From contig NZ_JACHXM010000016.1 in the NCBI RefSeq assembly GCF_014192055.1, positions 23,492 to 87,491 of the forward strand: a stretch of 64,000 nt of DNA, given 5' to 3'. The DNA comes from Halomonas organivorans (lineage in GTDB: Bacteria > Pseudomonadota > Gammaproteobacteria > Pseudomonadales > Halomonadaceae). Positions 61,273 through 64,000 of the stretch are shown in pieces. Positions within the stretch are counted from its first letter, which is position 1. The number at the start of each line of letters is the position of its first letter. Under the pieces are notes generated by a model. It was not told the origin of the DNA, did not search any database, and saw only the letters and a program-made list of their open reading frames with translations. A program made the translations under genes and the position numbers.

Positions 61273-61299
61273 CAAAAAACGGCGCCCGGAGGCGCCGTC
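61273..61299 (-). terminator. Intrinsic terminator of hlyU
   Basis: On the minus strand ACGGCGCC / GGCGCCGT with a four-base loop is followed by TTTTTT. It lies 22 bases beyond the hlyU stop. Confidence 0.9.
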
Positions 61300-61320
61300 C
61301 TTGAGGCGTCGAACAGAGGC

Positions 61321-61623
61321 TCAGCGCGGATCGAACAGGTCGTCGCCCAGCTCGTCGATCAGACGCTCGGCCTTGCTGACCATCAGCGCATCGCAGGCCT
61401 CGCGACCGGGCACCACGTCGGAGCGCTCGAAACGGTGCTCGAGCATCTCCTCGCCTTCACCGCGGGGCTTGCGAATCCAGCCGCTGACGCGAAACTGGCC
61501 GCCCATGTTCTCGGCCTGGGGCACGATCAGGTAACCCTGGTAGTTCACCGGCTCGCCCTCGGGGGCGGCGGCAGGCGTCGTCTCGCCCTGGCCGAACAGG
61601 CCGGATAGCAGTTTCTTCAGCAT
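61321..61623 (-). CDS. hlyU: HlyU-family protein
   Basis: This 100-residue protein begins MLKKLLSGLFGQ and has YQGYLIVPQAENMGGQFRVS and HRFERSDVVPGREACDALMV, the HlyU domain (PF10115-like). HlyU was named for hemolysin activation in Vibrio; the function of most members is unclear. The start MLKK at 61623 is preferred over ATG six codons upstream. It has its own terminator and is flanked on each side by a palindromic element. Confidence 0.82.
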   Translation of the reverse strand: MLKKLLSGLFGQGETTPAAAPEGEPVNYQGYLIVPQAENMGGQFRVSGWIRKPRGEGEEMLEHRFERSDVVPGREACDALMVSKAERLIDELGDDLFDPR

Positions 61624-61680
61624 CGAAGCCTCCTGGATCAAGAGCGCCGGCCAGACCAGCGCCGACTCATGCAGATTTCC

Positions 61681-61731
61681 AGGAAACGACTGATTTATGT
61701 CGCGAGCCGCAGCAATAAATCAGCGTTTCCT
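61681..61731. repeat. 51-bp palindrome with GGAAAC ends (element D)
   Basis: AGGAAACGACTGATTTAT and ATAAATCAGCGTTTCCT are inverted copies around GTCGCGAGCCGCAGCA. The ends resemble those of the element at 51294, with the interior missing, so it looks like an internal-deletion derivative. It abuts element B. Confidence 0.85.
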
Positions 61732-61871
61732 TAGACTGTTTGAAAAGTAGACGAGCGAAGGCTAGACAAGGCAAAAATCCGGGAAAACGCGGAGTTTACT
61801 GGTCGTAAATGAGCAGTTTGACCGGATTTTTAACGCCGTATAGCCGAGCGCAGGCACTTTTCAGACAAGTC

Positions 61872-61875
<4 letters not shown>
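61730..61875. repeat. 146-bp palindromic element (element B)
   Basis: Terminal inverted repeat CTTAGACTGTTTGAAAAGT / complement CTAAGACTTGTCTGAAAAGT bounds inner arms GGCAAAAATCCGG and CCGGATTTTTAACGCC and the centre GGAGTTTACTGGTCGTAAATGAGC. The right end overlaps the argG stop codon (61872-61874). It is a directly oriented relative of element A, about 500 bases away. Confidence 0.9.
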
Positions 61876-63092
<1,217 letters not shown>

Positions 63093-63128
63093 GCTGGGGC
63101 TCCTCTCGATGATCGACGTAAAAGGGGG

Positions 63129-63134
63129 ATTATA
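63129..63134 (-). promoter_or_regulatory. -10 element of argG
   Basis: A perfect TATAAT on the minus strand lies 37 bases before the argG start codon. The expected -35 region reads only TATTCG, so the promoter may need an activator or be weak. Confidence 0.5.
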
Positions 63135-63245
63135 GCGCGCCGAGCCTTGCGCGAATACCGGCCCGACGGGACGCATCGGCCCTGAACTGCTAGACTCTCG
63201 CGTTTCGAGACAACCCGTTACCGTTACCCGATCAAGGAGAGGTGC

Positions 63246-63914
63246 ATGAGCGAGGTGGCCGCCCGCGAACTCATGGCACAACGCTTCCGCAGTTTCCTGC
63301 CCGTGGTGGTGGACCTGGAGACCGGCGGCTTCAATGCCAAGACCGACGCGATCCTGGAGATCGCCGCCGTGACCCTGACCATGGACCCCGAGGGCAACCT
63401 GATGCCCGATGCCACCTACGCCTGCCACGTCAGCCCCTTCGAAGGGGCCAACGTCGAGCAGTCCGCCCTGGACTTCACCGGCATCCGCCTCGACGACCCG
63501 CTTCGCCAGCAGGTGGCGGTGAACGAGTCCGAGGCACTGGGCGAGGTCTTCCGTCCCGTGCGCAAGGCGATCAAGGCCAATAACTGCACCCGCGCCGTGC
63601 TGGTGGGCCACAATGCCGCCTTCGACCATGGTTTCCTGAATGCTGCCGTGGAGCGCTGCGGGATCAAGCGCAACCCCTTCCACCCCTTCTCGAGCTTCGA
63701 CACCGCCTCGCTGGCCGGCCTAGTCTACGGCCAGACCGTGCTGGCCCGCGCCTGCCGCGCCGCCGGCATCGCTTTCGACAACGGCGAGGCCCACTCGGCG
63801 CGCTACGACACCGAACGCACCGCAGAACTGTTCTGCGCCATGGTCAACCGCTACAAGGACCTGGGCGGCTGGCAGCTGGCGCTGCGCGAGCAGGGGATGG
63901 AAGAGGAGCCGTAA
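63246..63914 (+). CDS. rnt: Ribonuclease T
   Basis: This 222-residue DEDDh exoribonuclease trims tRNA CCA turnover and stable RNA 3' ends. Catalytic residues are in [19 protein letters not shown] (Asp-x-Glu), [11 protein letters not shown] and [12 protein letters not shown]. Basic N-terminal residues used for RNA binding are present. The gene is divergent from argG and its stop codon lies at the start of a heptad repeat array. Confidence 0.96.
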   Translation: MSEVAARELMAQRFRSFLPVVVDLETGGFNAKTDAILEIAAVTLTMDPEGNLMPDATYACHVSPFEGANVEQSALDFTGIRLDDPLRQQVAVNESEALGEVFRPVRKAIKANNCTRAVLVGHNAAFDHGFLNAAVERCGIKRNPFHPFSSFDTASLAGLVYGQTVLARACRAAGIAFDNGEAHSARYDTERTAELFCAMVNRYKDLGGWQLALREQGMEEEP

Positions 63915-64000
63915 GCTGGAAGCTGGAAGCTGGAAGCTGGAAGCTGGAAGCTGGAAGCTGGAAGCTGGAAGCTGGAAGCTGGAAGCTGGAAGCTGGAAGC
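63913..64000. repeat. Heptanucleotide tandem repeat, AAGCTGG about 12.6 copies, cut by window end
   Basis: Twelve perfect copies of AAGCTGG run from 63913, starting inside the rnt stop codon, to 63996, with a partial copy to 64000. All copies are identical, so the array is young or maintained. It is the longest of the gene-end heptad arrays and continues past the window. Confidence 0.97.

Noticed and set aside
63913..64000. CRISPR array
   Set aside because: The unit is a 7-mer in direct tandem without spacers.

Overview
The window is a 64 kb piece of a GC-rich gammaproteobacterial chromosome, most likely from Halomonadaceae (Halomonas or a close relative). The reasons are the pheA, tyrA-aroA fusion, cmk, rpsA order downstream of serC and gyrA, a MvaT-type silencer, an orphan RnfB-like ferredoxin between metG and nth, a LapG-LapD pair, and a CrbS-type symporter-kinase. 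All of this is judged by reading; no search was run. No rRNA, tRNA, CRISPR array, prophage or intact insertion sequence was seen.

Layout. 1-5.9 kb: SOS pair lexA-dinB, a small membrane protein, a lone CbiM-like permease, purU, and an RNase J. 6-11.2 kb: an H-NS-like protein, then a molybdenum cofactor operon on the minus strand (mobA, mobB, moeA, a moaC-moaD fusion, moaE, moaA). 11.4-18 kb: an XRE-cupin regulator and a valine/branched-chain acid catabolic cluster (mmsB, hydroxyisobutyryl-CoA hydrolase, acyl-CoA dehydrogenase) divergent from a LiuR-like regulator and an acyl-CoA synthetase, with a perfect LiuR-like palindrome between them. 18.1-19.6 kb: a copper-type remnant (Cys-rich exported protein, 47-residue membrane peptide, DUF411 protein, and a deleted and frameshifted copA behind a MerR-type promoter). 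19.7-25.9 kb: hpt, nagZ, pilD-coaE-yacG, a Tus-like protein, a small unknown protein, an AraC regulator. 25.9-37.2 kb: mvaT, rpsA, cmk, tyrA-aroA, pheA, serC, gyrA and a thioesterase, all on the minus strand. 37.4-50.3 kb: rdgC, acyltransferase, CDF transporter, lapG-lapD, thiI, cupin, lipoprotein, metG, RnfB-like protein, nth. 50.5-61 kb: an ElyC-like protein, GST, then a signalling operon (lone receiver domain, a membrane PAS protein fused to a DnaQ-type exonuclease, small membrane protein, CrbS-like symporter-kinase), a chemoreceptor and a DUF294 nucleotidyltransferase. 61-64 kb: hlyU, argG, rnt.

Non-coding structure is the most distinctive part of the window. Five intergenic imperfect palindromes (51 to about 163 bp) look like members of a dispersed element family; two copies lie in the same orientation on either side of hlyU. 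Several gene ends carry 7-bp tandem repeats with related but different units, including an array of about 12.5 copies after rnt that runs off the window. A 30-bp repeat expands inside the Rossmann fold of TyrA. A perfect 15-bp inverted repeat lies between the divergent thioesterase and rdgC genes.

The protein-level novelties are the MoaC-MoaD fusion, the sensor-exonuclease fusion inside an acetate-switch-like module, and the decapeptide expansion in TyrA.
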